From Paenibacillus allorhizosphaerae (lineage in GTDB: Bacteria; Bacillota; Bacilli; Paenibacillales; NBRC-103111), in contig NZ_CAJVCE010000024.1 of NCBI RefSeq assembly GCF_910594985.1, positions 1-64,000 of the forward strand: a stretch of 64,000 bases of DNA, read 5' to 3'. Both the position numbers and the translations under genes were made by a program. A model generated the notes under the pieces. That model did not search any database, was not told the origin of the DNA, and saw only the letters and a program-made list of their open reading frames with translations. Of the stretch, positions 8,436 through 17,305 are shown piece by piece. Positions within the stretch are counted from its first letter, which is position 1. Each line of letters opens with the position of its first letter.

Positions 8436-8457
8436 TCATTTTGTATTACATTTGTAA
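8421..8457 (+). promoter_or_regulatory. Two BlaI/MecI-type operators
   Basis: TTACAGTTGTAA (8421-8432) and TTACATTTGTAA (8446-8457) each contain the BlaI/MecI consensus TACAnnTGTA. They are centred 25 bp apart. One covers the -10 box and the other the transcription start, which predicts autorepression by the adjacent BlaI protein. Confidence 0.82.
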
Positions 8458-8481
8458 TCCCAGGGGACAGGAGGTGAATTT

Positions 8482-8856
8482 GTGAATCACGTGCCCCACA
8501 TAACCGATGCGGAATGGGAAGTCATGAAAGTACTATGGAGCAAATCACCGTCCACGGCGAGTGAAGTGATCGAAGCTATGCAGGACCGAACGGAATGGAA
8601 ACCGAAAACCATTCGAACGTTGTTGAACCGTCTCGTCCAGAAACAAGCGGTATCGTATACGCAGGATAATCGAGTGTATGCTTATTTCCCGGTAGTTTCC
8701 GAGGATGTATGCGTAAAGTCAGAAACGCAGTCCTTTCTGAAAAGGATATACGGCGGTGCCTTAAAGCCGATGCTTGTTAACTTTTTAAAGGAAGAGCAGT
8801 TGTCGGAGGAAGATATTAAAGAATTGAAAAAAATTCTTGACCATAAAACGAAATGA
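8482..8856 (+). CDS. blaI: BlaI/MecI/CopY-family repressor
   Basis: A 124-residue winged-helix repressor of standard length. The N-terminal DNA-binding domain (residues 5-70) includes the recognition-helix segment PKTIRTLLNRLVQK. The C-terminal helices form the dimer. The dimer region reads MLVNFLKE, with Asn100-Phe101 at the position where BlaR1/MecR1 proteases cleave BlaI/MecI (N101-F102). The switch peptide bond therefore looks conserved. The GTG start follows ACAGGAGGTGA. Matching operators lie on its own promoter, and the antirepressor protease gene begins 39 bp downstream. Confidence 0.9.
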   Translation: MNHVPHITDAEWEVMKVLWSKSPSTASEVIEAMQDRTEWKPKTIRTLLNRLVQKQAVSYTQDNRVYAYFPVVSEDVCVKSETQSFLKRIYGGALKPMLVNFLKEEQLSEEDIKELKKILDHKTK

Positions 8857-8895
8857 CGATGCCCGATTCCTATCTAAGAAAGGAAAGGATGAGCG

Positions 8896-10368
8896 TTGAA
8901 CCGTACAATCGAGCTGCTTACGAATCTTTTTCATTGGATTGTGTCCGTCTCGGCTATGGCTGCCGTCACGGTCGCTTTGATATTGTTGATGCAGCGCATT
9001 CTGCACAAACGAATGAAGCCTCGATGGCAATATTTATTGTGGCTTCTGGTGGTGGTAAGACTGATTTTACCTTGGGGCCCGGAGAGCGAAATAAGCATTT
9101 TCAATTGGATTTCTTACCCCGATCCCGTACACGAAATCGAACCGGCGGCTCAGGAAGCGGCAAATGAAGGATTGGTTCATTCCGAATCAGCCAAAGACAT
9201 CTTTTATAGATACGTCTTGTATATATGGCTGCTCGGCATAGGCGTCTTCGGAACATACGCGATCGTAGTCCACCGGACATTCTCTTTGCAAATGTCAAAA
9301 GAAACGGATGCCATAACCGATGCCGGGGTGATACAGTTATTCGCGCAATGCCGGAAGCGGATGTCCGTACATAAACCAATCATGCTTCTCGTATCGGACC
9401 GAATCGCGGTGCCGACGCTTTGCGGATGGATGCGTCCGCGGCTGATTATGCCGCGAACCGTCTTGAACGGCTTGAAGCCGGAACAATTACGGCATATATT
9501 TCTGCATGAACTCGCGCATTGCAAACGCAACGATATCGGAATCAATTGGCTGATGCAGGTGCTGTTGATTATTCATTGGTTTAACCCGATTCTTTGGTAC
9601 GCCTATCTGCGTATGCGTGAAGACCAGGAACTCGCAAGCGATGCTTTAGCTCTTTCTTATCTGGAGGCAGATCAACGCGACAAGTACGGCTATACGCTCA
9701 TTCAGTTGCTGGAGAACTATGTACGTCCACTGAGCGTGCCGGGCAATGTTCATTTATCCGGAAGCAAATTGCAGTTAAAAAGGAGAATTATGATGATTAA
9801 GCAGTTTCAAACGAACTCCTACCGTTATTCGTTCGTTGGTTTGGCGGCCATTCTACTCATCAGCGGATGCTCTTTGACCAATGCAAAAGTGGATACAAAT
9901 CGGGCGCAATTGTCGAATACGGCGACCGTTGACCAGAAAACGATCGCGACCGCCGATACAAACTCTGCTGCAAAAGAATCGGATACTAAGTCACAGTCGG
10001 AGTCCGTACCGGCACCGGGTGGAACTGGCGCTGCGGGTACGTCTCCGGTGCTTGATGCCCCATCCGCGCCGGAATCAAAACCGGCACAGGCCACTCTACC
10101 AGCGGCAGAGCCGAAGCAGGTGCCGGTTGCTCCATCTGCGTCGGAATCGAAGCCGACGCAGGCAAAGCCGGTGCCGCTGCCGGTTGCTCCGTCTTCGCCG
10201 GAATCCAAGCCGGCACCAGCCGCGCCAACGCCGGTGGTACCGAAGCTGGAGCCGAATGGCCCATTGCCGGCGGTACCAAAGCCGGCGCCAACGACCCCGC
10301 CGGTGGCGGAACCAAAACTGGAGCCGAAACCGACGCAAGCCGCCCCTACGGCAAAGCAATCATCGTAA
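8896..10368 (+). CDS. BlaR1/MecR1-like M56 membrane protease with Pro/Ala-rich tail in place of sensor domain
   Basis: A 490-residue membrane metalloprotease. Membrane segments are near residues 11-34, 45-60, 105-124 and 312-325. The zinc site HELAH is at 204-208 and the third ligand is likely Glu245 in EDQELASDA. Known BlaR1 proteins carry a C-terminal penicillin-binding sensor of about 240 residues (with SxxK); none is present here. After the last membrane segment, which ends LISGC, the chain runs about 150 residues of low complexity rich in Pro, Ala, Ser and Lys with repeated ESKP and VPKPEP-like units. What it senses is therefore unclear. The TTG start at 8896 follows AGGAAAGGATG; the nearby ATG at 8889 is out of frame. 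A terminator follows. Confidence 0.85.
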   Translation: MNRTIELLTNLFHWIVSVSAMAAVTVALILLMQRILHKRMKPRWQYLLWLLVVVRLILPWGPESEISIFNWISYPDPVHEIEPAAQEAANEGLVHSESAKDIFYRYVLYIWLLGIGVFGTYAIVVHRTFSLQMSKETDAITDAGVIQLFAQCRKRMSVHKPIMLLVSDRIAVPTLCGWMRPRLIMPRTVLNGLKPEQLRHIFLHELAHCKRNDIGINWLMQVLLIIHWFNPILWYAYLRMREDQELASDALALSYLEADQRDKYGYTLIQLLENYVRPLSVPGNVHLSGSKLQLKRRIMMIKQFQTNSYRYSFVGLAAILLISGCSLTNAKVDTNRAQLSNTATVDQKTIATADTNSAAKESDTKSQSESVPAPGGTGAAGTSPVLDAPSAPESKPAQATLPAAEPKQVPVAPSASESKPTQAKPVPLPVAPSSPESKPAPAAPTPVVPKLEPNGPLPAVPKPAPTTPPVAEPKLEPKPTQAAPTAKQSS

Positions 10369-10412
10369 AGCCGGAGTTGCCGCTCCGCTTCGTGAATAGA
10401 GTAAAAGGAAAC

Positions 10413-10454
10413 AGGATCCCCGGGCTTTCTGAAGCCGGCGATCCTGCTTTTTTA
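10413..10454 (+). terminator. Terminator of blaI-blaR1
   Basis: AGGATC..CGGGCTT pairs with GAAGCCGG.GATCCT, then GCTTTTTT. A strong rho-independent terminator that separates the regulator pair from the laccase gene. Confidence 0.85.
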
Positions 10455-10468
10455 TACGTTTGACTAAC

Positions 10469-10496
10469 ATAATGAACAAGTTCACGTTCATACACT
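10469..10496 (+). promoter_or_regulatory. Possible sporulation (sigma-E/K-type) promoter of the laccase gene
   Basis: CATACACT at 10489-10496 matches the CATACAnT type of -10 used by mother-cell sigma factors, with ATAATGA upstream at 10469. No sigma-A promoter was seen in the gap. Offered because B. subtilis cotA is a mother-cell gene; the match is short and unproven. Confidence 0.3.
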
Positions 10497-10539
10497 TACT
10501 TAGTTGACGATCCTGGCCATGGGGAGGAGTGCCGTTCAT

Positions 10540-12078
10540 ATGCCTGTAAAGATAAAGCTGAAAAAATTCGTGGATGAACTGCCTATTCCAAACACGCTAT
10601 CTCCCAAGAAACGCGATTATCATAGTTCATATTACGAAGTGACCATGAAGGAGTTTTCTCAGAAGCTGCACAGGGATCTCGGACCCACCCGTTTATGGGG
10701 GTATGAAGGTATGTTTCCGGGTCCTACGTTCGAAGTGATGAAGAATGAAACCGTATTTGTAAAATGGATGAATGATCTGCCCAAAAAGCACTTTCTTCCC
10801 GTTGATACAACGATTCATGGTTCTGAAATAACTCTCCCGGAGGGTAGAAGCGTTGTTCATTTGCACGGAGGAAGAACGCCGGCCCATAGTGACGGTTACC
10901 CCGAAGCATGGTTTACGAGAAATTTTGAGCAAACGGGCCCTTTGTTTGAACGAGAGGTTTATACGTATCCAAATATGGAAAGAGCCACAATGCTGTGGTA
11001 TCACGACCACACGGTAGGCATTACAAGACTGAACATTTACGCGGGACTTGCGGGACTTTATTTCATTCGCGACGAGCATGAACGATCCCTTAATCTTCCG
11101 AAGGGAAACTATGAAATCCCTCTTCTCATTGTGGACCGCTCGTTCAACTCGGACGGATCGCTTTACTACCCCAGCAAACCGGATCAAACGGATGCAGCGC
11201 TTCCTCATCCTTCTCTTGTTTCCCCTTTTGATGCGGATACGATTCTGGTAAACGGGAAGGTTTATCCCTATTTGGATGTAGAACCGCGAAAATACCGTTT
11301 TCGCATTTTAAACGCATCAAATAGCCGTATTCTTACATTAAGAATGGAATCCAATCAGCCTTTTTATCAAATTGGCACCGATGGCGGCTTTCTGGAGACA
11401 ACCGTAAAAATAAATGAATTTATACTTATGAGTGCCGAGCGTGTAGATGTAATCATCGACTTTTCCCAATACTACGGTCAAACCATGATTCTCAAAAATG
11501 TCACCAAGAGTGCATCCCCCGAAACAGCAGACGTCATGCAATTCAGAGTCACCGTTCCGTTAAGAAGTACAGATACCAGCTCCCTTCCTTTTTATTTAGG
11601 GAATATGGAACGACTTCCAAGAACTATCGCAAAGAAAACAAGATATTTAACGCTAGTCCGAATCAAGGATCAATATGGTCGATCTTTGAATTTATTGGGT
11701 GGAAAAATGTGGATGGACCGAATCTCCGAAAAAATTGAAGTAGACACTGTTGAAATTTGGCGAATCATCAATCTCATCGACGATGATCCTCACCCCATCC
11801 ATCTCCATTTGGTTGACTTCCAAATTCTTGACCGCCAGCCATTTGATGTTTCTCATTTTCAAAAAACCGGAAGCCTTATTTTCACGGGACCTCCCGCTCC
11901 CCCGAATCCCTATGAAACAGGGTTAAAAGACACGGTTGGGACTCCGTTTGGTTACGTTACATCCATTATAGCCCGTTTTGGACCCTTCACAGGGCGTTAT
12001 GTGTGGCATTGTCATATGCTGGAGCATGAAGATCACGAAATGATGCGTCCGATTGAGATTTTTAAAGCGTACCGGTGA
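10540..12078 (+). CDS. cotA: CotA-like multicopper oxidase (spore-coat laccase)
   Basis: A 512-residue three-cupredoxin laccase, the same length as B. subtilis CotA (513) and alike from LPIPNTLSPKK onward. All four copper-ligand stretches are present: VVHLHGG, LWYHDHT, HPIHLHLVDF and WHCHMLEHEDHEMM, the last with the type 1 Cys, His and axial Met. It should oxidise phenolics or bilirubin-like substrates with O2. There is no signal peptide, as expected for a protein laid on the spore from the mother cell. The frame is open to a TTG at 10504, but GGGGAGGAG ten bases before the ATG at 10540 fixes that start. The gene is monocistronic between two terminators. Confidence 0.92.
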   Translation: MPVKIKLKKFVDELPIPNTLSPKKRDYHSSYYEVTMKEFSQKLHRDLGPTRLWGYEGMFPGPTFEVMKNETVFVKWMNDLPKKHFLPVDTTIHGSEITLPEGRSVVHLHGGRTPAHSDGYPEAWFTRNFEQTGPLFEREVYTYPNMERATMLWYHDHTVGITRLNIYAGLAGLYFIRDEHERSLNLPKGNYEIPLLIVDRSFNSDGSLYYPSKPDQTDAALPHPSLVSPFDADTILVNGKVYPYLDVEPRKYRFRILNASNSRILTLRMESNQPFYQIGTDGGFLETTVKINEFILMSAERVDVIIDFSQYYGQTMILKNVTKSASPETADVMQFRVTVPLRSTDTSSLPFYLGNMERLPRTIAKKTRYLTLVRIKDQYGRSLNLLGGKMWMDRISEKIEVDTVEIWRIINLIDDDPHPIHLHLVDFQILDRQPFDVSHFQKTGSLIFTGPPAPPNPYETGLKDTVGTPFGYVTSIIARFGPFTGRYVWHCHMLEHEDHEMMRPIEIFKAYR

Positions 12079-12145
12079 AGGGGATAGGGTTACCTTAGCG
12101 GATGATTTAGACGGAAGCGAAAATCCAATGAAATGAAGCGCCCGG

Positions 12146-12167
12146 AGAGCCAGCGGCTCTTTTTTTT
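12146..12167 (+). terminator. Terminator of the laccase gene
   Basis: AGAGCC-AGC-GGCTCT followed by seven Ts. Confidence 0.85.
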
Positions 12168-12288
12168 GATCGATTTTAAGATTTTATTGCGAAAGACAGC
12201 CCCTTCAAACCGTCAGCTTCCGTAACTTTAGTAAATTGTTCAAGTCTATAGTATCCGGCATTGGTGAGAGCACGCGACTGTAATATAA

Positions 12289-13206
12289 TCAAGCATTCAA
12301 AATGGATTCTGCGAAAGCAACACTTTGTATAAGACTCGAATATTCCTCAGGAGTTGCGCCGTCTTCTACGCTCCAGCATGCTCCCATTGCAGTTTCCACA
12401 TAAAGGCATTGCTTTACTATGTCGCTTGGAATATGAACATTTTTTTCCAATATGCGGATGATATCATTTATTTTCTCATATATTTCTGCAGTCAGTTCAT
12501 CGCCAAATTCATTTAATATAAAACGCGGAACATCAAATACCGGATCGTCTATTACCCCTTTAGGGTCGATAATGACGTACTCGTCATCACGACCAAGTAA
12601 GATATTATCATGATGAAAGTCGCCATGAAGCAGCATCTTTTGCGAATACTTGGTAGAAACCGATAAACATATATCTTCCGCTTTTTTCATATGCAAATAT
12701 AGTTCTTTACAGTCTTGCCTCTGACTCATGTATTCGGTTATCCTGCGGACCCACCCTGTGTAAGACGGATATAATTCTGGTTTAGCGGGCGTCATATGCA
12801 AGCCTTTATATAGGGAACAAAATACGGATAATCTCCGATCAAGCGAATGCTCATCCCTTAAAGGAGTCCCCGGCTGTACACACGCTTCAAGGATGACGCC
12901 GTTTTCAATATCAGCATCGAAAACGGTGCAAAATCGTCTGCCGCTATATTGAAGCAAGGTGTGATATTCCGTAAATAGGGCTCCGAAAGCAGGATTACCC
13001 ATTTTCAGCACTGCGCTTCCGAACTTTTCCGAATGACAACGAAAAACCAGGTTGGCCGAATAGGAAGGAATCAATTGAATTACGGTCAACGCCCATTGAT
13101 GTGCATAGGTTTCAAGATCCCTCAACACTTTTTCATAAAAATGATTGCCAAAACGGCTAACTATATTTTCGGTTTCTATTGGCTTGAAACGATAACGTTT
13201 GTTCAT
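12289..13206 (-). CDS. Aminoglycoside/hydroxyurea-type antibiotic phosphotransferase family protein
   Basis: A 305-residue kinase of the aminoglycoside phosphotransferase fold. The catalytic loop is HGDFHHDN (194-201) and the metal-binding Asp is in IIDPKG (about residue 214), followed by DDPVFDVPRF. The IDPKGxxxDPxFD signature is that of the aminoglycoside/hydroxyurea resistance kinase group (APH(6)-like, PF04655). Family members phosphorylate streptomycin or hydroxyurea, but many chromosomal homologues have no proven drug target, so resistance is only possible here. It is soluble and single-copy, with no resistance cassette or mobile element beside it. An alternative is a housekeeping small-molecule kinase. 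Confidence 0.8.
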   Translation of the reverse strand: MNKRYRFKPIETENIVSRFGNHFYEKVLRDLETYAHQWALTVIQLIPSYSANLVFRCHSEKFGSAVLKMGNPAFGALFTEYHTLLQYSGRRFCTVFDADIENGVILEACVQPGTPLRDEHSLDRRLSVFCSLYKGLHMTPAKPELYPSYTGWVRRITEYMSQRQDCKELYLHMKKAEDICLSVSTKYSQKMLLHGDFHHDNILLGRDDEYVIIDPKGVIDDPVFDVPRFILNEFGDELTAEIYEKINDIIRILEKNVHIPSDIVKQCLYVETAMGACWSVEDGATPEEYSSLIQSVAFAESILNA

Positions 13207-13403
13207 CCTCAGGATCTACCTCCCATATATCGAACAGATCGGGGACTACTTCGTATATCTTTGCATCTTTGTCAATTGCGGATCGAATCGTATAGGTTAA
13301 TCAATTTATGTAAATAGTTGTTTGTCAATGATCATAACCATTACGCTCCTTGATTTCAACCACCTCGCCTTTTAGCAAATGAATTACGCTATGTTGCCCA
13401 ACA

Positions 13404-13446
13404 AAACAAAGAACAGCTGCCGCGGCGGCAAACTGTTCCTTGTTTT
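13404..13446 (-). terminator. Terminator of the first LplABC operon
   Basis: On the minus strand AACAAGGAACAG..TTGCCGC pairs with GCGGCAgCTGTTCTTTGTT and runs into TTTTG, 26 bases past the binding-protein stop. Confidence 0.75.
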
Positions 13447-13471
13447 CGCTTCCTTTAGTTGAGATCCGGGC

Positions 13472-15091
13472 TTACTTCTTGTTATAGCGGTCGTAGGCCG
13501 CCTGGTAAGTTTTCATGTAATCGGCCAGTCCCATCTTGTTCACCGTGCTGACGTACTTGTCCCAGTCGCTGAACGACGCTGTGCCGTTAATAAACTTTGC
13601 TTCCATCTCGGAAATGTACGTCGTAATGTCGGTACCGAGCGACGACATCACTTCCGTTTCCGCGTCGGTGAAGTTGAAGTTGTTCCAAATCTCTTTTACG
13701 ACATACGGTTCCGCCTTCTTGCTCGCGGCGATCGCTTCCGGCAGCGCCTCGGAGCCGTTGAAATATTTTTGCTGTACGAAACCGGGGTAGCCTCCGCCGA
13801 GCCAAGTGAAGTTTTTGGCCAGCGCTTGGTCCTGCGTCAAGCCCTGCGGATTTTTCGTAATATCGCTTACGTATTCGAGAGAACCGTCCGGTTTTTCCTT
13901 GTACGTGACGTCCTTCTGGCCCATGAAGTAAAACTTCGCGCCTTCATCGCTGTAGAAGTAGTCCATCCAGCGAACGGCCGCTTCCGGATTTTTGTTTTTG
14001 TTCGTGATCGCAAATGCGCCGACATGAACCATTGGTACCTTCACATTGGCGTACAGCTGATCGCCGTGAGGCCCTTTCAAGGCGCCGAGTCCCACGAAGT
14101 TTTTCTGGTTCATGAGCGTCGATGGATTCGGGATGATCGTCGAGCCGAGCGTGCCCTGCTGCCCTTTGGCATACAGCGCCGTGTTCTTGATCGTAAAGAT
14201 GTCTTTATCGATCAGCCCTTCGCTGTACAGTTTGTTCACATACTGCAGCAGTTCTTTGTATTTCGCGTCCGTCTTAATGAAGCGCAGCTTGTTCGTCGCC
14301 GGGTCGATGTCGACCATCTTATGGCCAAGCCCTCTCGTGCCGAGACCCCACGCGCCCTTCAACTGATCGAGCAGCGCATCCGTGCCGATGCCGCCGTACG
14401 GAATTTCATCCGGCTTGCCGTTGCCGTTCAAATCGGTATTTTTGACCGCCTTCAAATATTGATAGAACTCGTCGGTCGTCTTCGGTTCCGGCATGTTCAG
14501 CTTCGTCAGCCAGTCCTGATTGATCCAGAGCGGCGTACCGATGAGCAGCGACAGGAACGTCGGATCGTAGAACGAAGGCATGGAATAAATGTTGCCGTCG
14601 GGCATCGTCAGCCCTTTTTTCAGATCCGGGTATTTCTCCATCAGCTTCTTGAAATTCGGCGCATACTTGTCGATCAGATCGTTCAGCTTAATAAATACGC
14701 CCTGGCTGCCGTAACGGGTCAAATCGGCCGGTGTCAGCTTCGCGGTATAGAATACGTCCGGATAATCGCCGCCGGCCAGCACCAGATTGCGCTTTTCCGT
14801 CAGCGTATCGAATGGAATGAGGTCGAACTTGACGTTGATATTCGTCATCTTCGCGTACTCTTTCCACACGAGCGTTTCCTCGAAATTGCTGCCGTTCGTC
14901 GCCGACTTGCCCGTGAAGAACGTCATGTTGATCGGTTGGCTCACAATCGGCATGCCGGTCTTGTTCAGATTGGACGGTTCCGCCCCGTTGCTGCCATCCG
15001 CGCCTTTTTTGTCCGGACCGCCGCAGGCAGTCAGCGCTCCTGCAGCCAATACGACGGACATGGCCGCCGGTATCCAGGTAGTTCGTTTCAT
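13472..15091 (-). CDS. Extracellular solute-binding lipoprotein, system 1 (LplA-like)
   Basis: A 539-residue family 1 extracellular solute-binding protein. The signal peptide ends in the lipobox LTAC with Cys23, so it is anchored outside the membrane. It carries the DLNGNGKPDEIP calcium-loop-like segment common in LplA/YtcQ-type proteins of Paenibacillus. It is the third gene of an importer operon (two permeases then binding protein), 39 bp after the second permease, with a terminator behind it. No ATPase gene is present; such systems usually share a genomic MsmX-type ATPase. The substrate is likely an oligosaccharide but cannot be named from sequence. Confidence 0.9.
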   Translation of the reverse strand: MKRTTWIPAAMSVVLAAGALTACGGPDKKGADGSNGAEPSNLNKTGMPIVSQPINMTFFTGKSATNGSNFEETLVWKEYAKMTNINVKFDLIPFDTLTEKRNLVLAGGDYPDVFYTAKLTPADLTRYGSQGVFIKLNDLIDKYAPNFKKLMEKYPDLKKGLTMPDGNIYSMPSFYDPTFLSLLIGTPLWINQDWLTKLNMPEPKTTDEFYQYLKAVKNTDLNGNGKPDEIPYGGIGTDALLDQLKGAWGLGTRGLGHKMVDIDPATNKLRFIKTDAKYKELLQYVNKLYSEGLIDKDIFTIKNTALYAKGQQGTLGSTIIPNPSTLMNQKNFVGLGALKGPHGDQLYANVKVPMVHVGAFAITNKNKNPEAAVRWMDYFYSDEGAKFYFMGQKDVTYKEKPDGSLEYVSDITKNPQGLTQDQALAKNFTWLGGGYPGFVQQKYFNGSEALPEAIAASKKAEPYVVKEIWNNFNFTDAETEVMSSLGTDITTYISEMEAKFINGTASFSDWDKYVSTVNKMGLADYMKTYQAAYDRYNKK

Positions 15092-15130
15092 CGATTCATT
15101 CCCCCATGAATTGTATTCGATTCGAATCGT

Positions 15131-16012
15131 TTATCCTTTGACGGCGCCGATCATGACGCCTTTGACGAAATATTTTTGCAAGAAAGGATACAGCATCAGT
15201 ACGGGCAGGTTGGCGATAATGACCGCGGCGTATTTGATCGCTTCCGCATCCATCATGCTGCGGGCGAGTGAGTCGTCGCTCACGTCTACCATTTCCTGCA
15301 TTTGCCCCTGCACCAGGATTTCTCTTAAAATGAGCTGGAGCGGGTACATCCCCCGGTCGTTCAAGTAAAGCAGCGCATTAAAATAAGCGTTCCAGTGGCC
15401 GACGCTGTAAAACAGCACCATCACCGCGATCACCGGCATCGAGAGCGGCAGAACGACCCGCATTAGCAGTTGCATGTTAGTGCAGCCGTCGATCGCCGCC
15501 GCCTCTTGCATTTCCGGCGGGATGCCCGTCGTGAAGAAGGTGCGCATAATGATGACATTCCATACCGAGATAGCCGACGGAATGATCATGACCCAGAACG
15601 AGTTCAGCAGGCTCAGTTTTTTAATAAGCAAATACGTCGGAATCATGCCTCCGCTGAAAAACATCGTAAATACAATCAACGCGGTAAAGAAACCTCTGCC
15701 GGCAAAATCTTTCCGCGATAGCGGATACGCCGCCGCAATCGTCATGACCAGATTGACCGCGGTCCCGACAAGGGTGTAAGCAATCGTATTGCCGTAACTG
15801 CGCATAATCTCGGGATTGCTCAAGATGCGCTCGTATCCGACGAAGGTGAGGTCCTTCGGCCACAGCCACACTTCGCCGCGCAGCACGCTTTCGGGATTGC
15901 TGATCGAAGCGATCAGCACGAACAGCAGCGGGTAAAGAACGATGACGGACACCAGCGTGAGAAGCGCATAGTTGACGGCTTCTGTTATTTTGTCTGATCT
16001 TGTTTCAAGCAT
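15131..16012 (-). CDS. Sugar ABC transporter permease, system 1 (LplC/YtcP-like)
   Basis: A 293-residue inner-membrane permease with six predicted spans, the first at about residues 17-37. The cytoplasmic EAA loop reads EAAAIDGCTNMQ, and the protein ends KYFVKGVMIGAVKG, the typical C-terminus of the YtcP/LplC group. AGGAGGCGAACACGT sets the start. It lies 18 bp after the partner permease and feeds the binding-protein gene. It forms the channel with the LplB-like partner. Confidence 0.92.
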   Translation of the reverse strand: MLETRSDKITEAVNYALLTLVSVIVLYPLLFVLIASISNPESVLRGEVWLWPKDLTFVGYERILSNPEIMRSYGNTIAYTLVGTAVNLVMTIAAAYPLSRKDFAGRGFFTALIVFTMFFSGGMIPTYLLIKKLSLLNSFWVMIIPSAISVWNVIIMRTFFTTGIPPEMQEAAAIDGCTNMQLLMRVVLPLSMPVIAVMVLFYSVGHWNAYFNALLYLNDRGMYPLQLILREILVQGQMQEMVDVSDDSLARSMMDAEAIKYAAVIIANLPVLMLYPFLQKYFVKGVMIGAVKG

Positions 16013-16030
16013 ACGTGTTCGCCTCCTCCT

Positions 16031-17023
16031 TTACCATAAGCTCGTTTCGCTCAGCTTACGGGCGATCCGGTTGACGGTGATCAGCATGATGAAATTGACG
16101 ACGGAATTGAACAAACCGACCGCCGCGGAGAAGCTGTATTGCGCTCCCAGAATACCGCTCCGGTACACGTTGGTCGAAATAACGTCCGACGTTTCCATAT
16201 TGAGATTGTTCTGCATCAGGAACACCTTCTCAAAGCCGACGCCCAGGATCGAACCGACATTCAGGATCAGCAGGACGACAATCGTCGGCATCAGATGCGG
16301 CAGGTTAATATGCCAGATTCGCTTGAGCCGTCCTGCGCCATCCACACGGGCCGCTTCATGCAGCTGCGGATCGACGCCCGCCAGCGCGGCCAAATAGATG
16401 ATGGAGCTCCAGCCCATCTGCTGCCAGACGCCCGACAGGACGAACACGGTCTTGAACCAGCTCGGCTCGGTCATGAAGGCGATCGGTTCTCCGCCGAATG
16501 CCTTCACGAGCAGGTTGACCATGCCGCCTTGCGGCGACAGGAACATCATGATCATGCCGACGACGACGACGGTCGATAGAAAGTGCGGCGCGTACGTAAT
16601 CGTCTGGATGAAGCGCCGGAATTTGGACGACCGAACCTCGTGAATCATCAGCGCCAGCAAGATCGGTATCGGAAACCCGACGACGAGCTGGTATAAGCCG
16701 ATGCCTAGCGTGTTGCGGATAAGCCGCCAAAAATAGAAGCTGTCAAAGAAACGCTCGAAATGTTTGAAACCGACCCATGGGCTTCCCCAGATCCCTTTGG
16801 TTGCAATGAAATCTTTGAATGCAATCTGCACGCCGTACATCGGCACATATTCGAAGACGATAAAGTAAGCAAGCACCGGTGCGAACAGCGCGTACAGCTC
16901 CCAGTTCCTGCGGATGCTTTTTAGCAGCCTGTGCCAGCCGCTTCTTCGTGCGGACGTTGCCTGCGAACGGGTGGTTTGCAAGGATGCTTGTTCCAACGGA
17001 TGATTCACCTTCCCCCTGTACAA
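16031..17023 (-). CDS. Sugar ABC transporter permease, system 1 (LplB-like)
   Basis: A permease of up to 330 residues with six predicted spans after a basic N-terminal region. The EAA loop reads EAARVDGAGRLKRI. FEYVPMYGVQIAFKDF near the first span is typical of LplB/YteP proteins. The start is uncertain: a TTG at 17023 opens the frame without a clear site, while AGGGGGAAG lies just before a GTG at 17008 and upstream of a TTG slightly further in. It is the first gene of the operon and is divergent from an AraC regulator. A TATGAT at 17060-17065 without a good -35 box could be an activator-dependent promoter. Confidence 0.9.
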   Translation of the reverse strand: MYRGKVNHPLEQASLQTTRSQATSARRSGWHRLLKSIRRNWELYALFAPVLAYFIVFEYVPMYGVQIAFKDFIATKGIWGSPWVGFKHFERFFDSFYFWRLIRNTLGIGLYQLVVGFPIPILLALMIHEVRSSKFRRFIQTITYAPHFLSTVVVVGMIMMFLSPQGGMVNLLVKAFGGEPIAFMTEPSWFKTVFVLSGVWQQMGWSSIIYLAALAGVDPQLHEAARVDGAGRLKRIWHINLPHLMPTIVVLLILNVGSILGVGFEKVFLMQNNLNMETSDVISTNVYRSGILGAQYSFSAAVGLFNSVVNFIMLITVNRIARKLSETSLW

Positions 17024-17305
17024 ATGATCTTTTAGACTTGTTGACCTGAACCGATTTTGATCATAACGCAGGGGATGCGGGACGCGCCATGGACCATATT
17101 TTTGATACGCGGCGATTTTTTCGTTTCCTTCGCATTTGCAGCCGGAAACGGCGCAGCAAGCGGCAAATCTAAAAAATCGCTAAGGATCGAAAATACATTT
17201 CATTTGCTCGGGGAGCCCATTCGTGTAGTATATAGAAGTACTATCATTGCATGTCCGCAGCAATCATCCGCCTGCAGACTCATTTTGGAAGGAGCGCGAT
17301 GAACG

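Noticed and set aside
9825-10399. Arg-rich and Pro/Ala-rich open frames in other frames across the M56 protease tail
   Set aside because: They arise from the repetitive GC-rich codons of the real frame, which is the only one continuous with the membrane protease.
8896-12078. Laccase gene as a member of the BlaI regulon
   Set aside because: A strong terminator at 10413-10454 separates them and no TACAnnTGTA operator was seen before the laccase gene.
13769-15109. A 446-codon plus-strand frame antisense to the first binding-protein gene
   Set aside because: The minus-strand frame is a clear lipoprotein with lipobox and operon context; the antisense frame has no recognisable domain.
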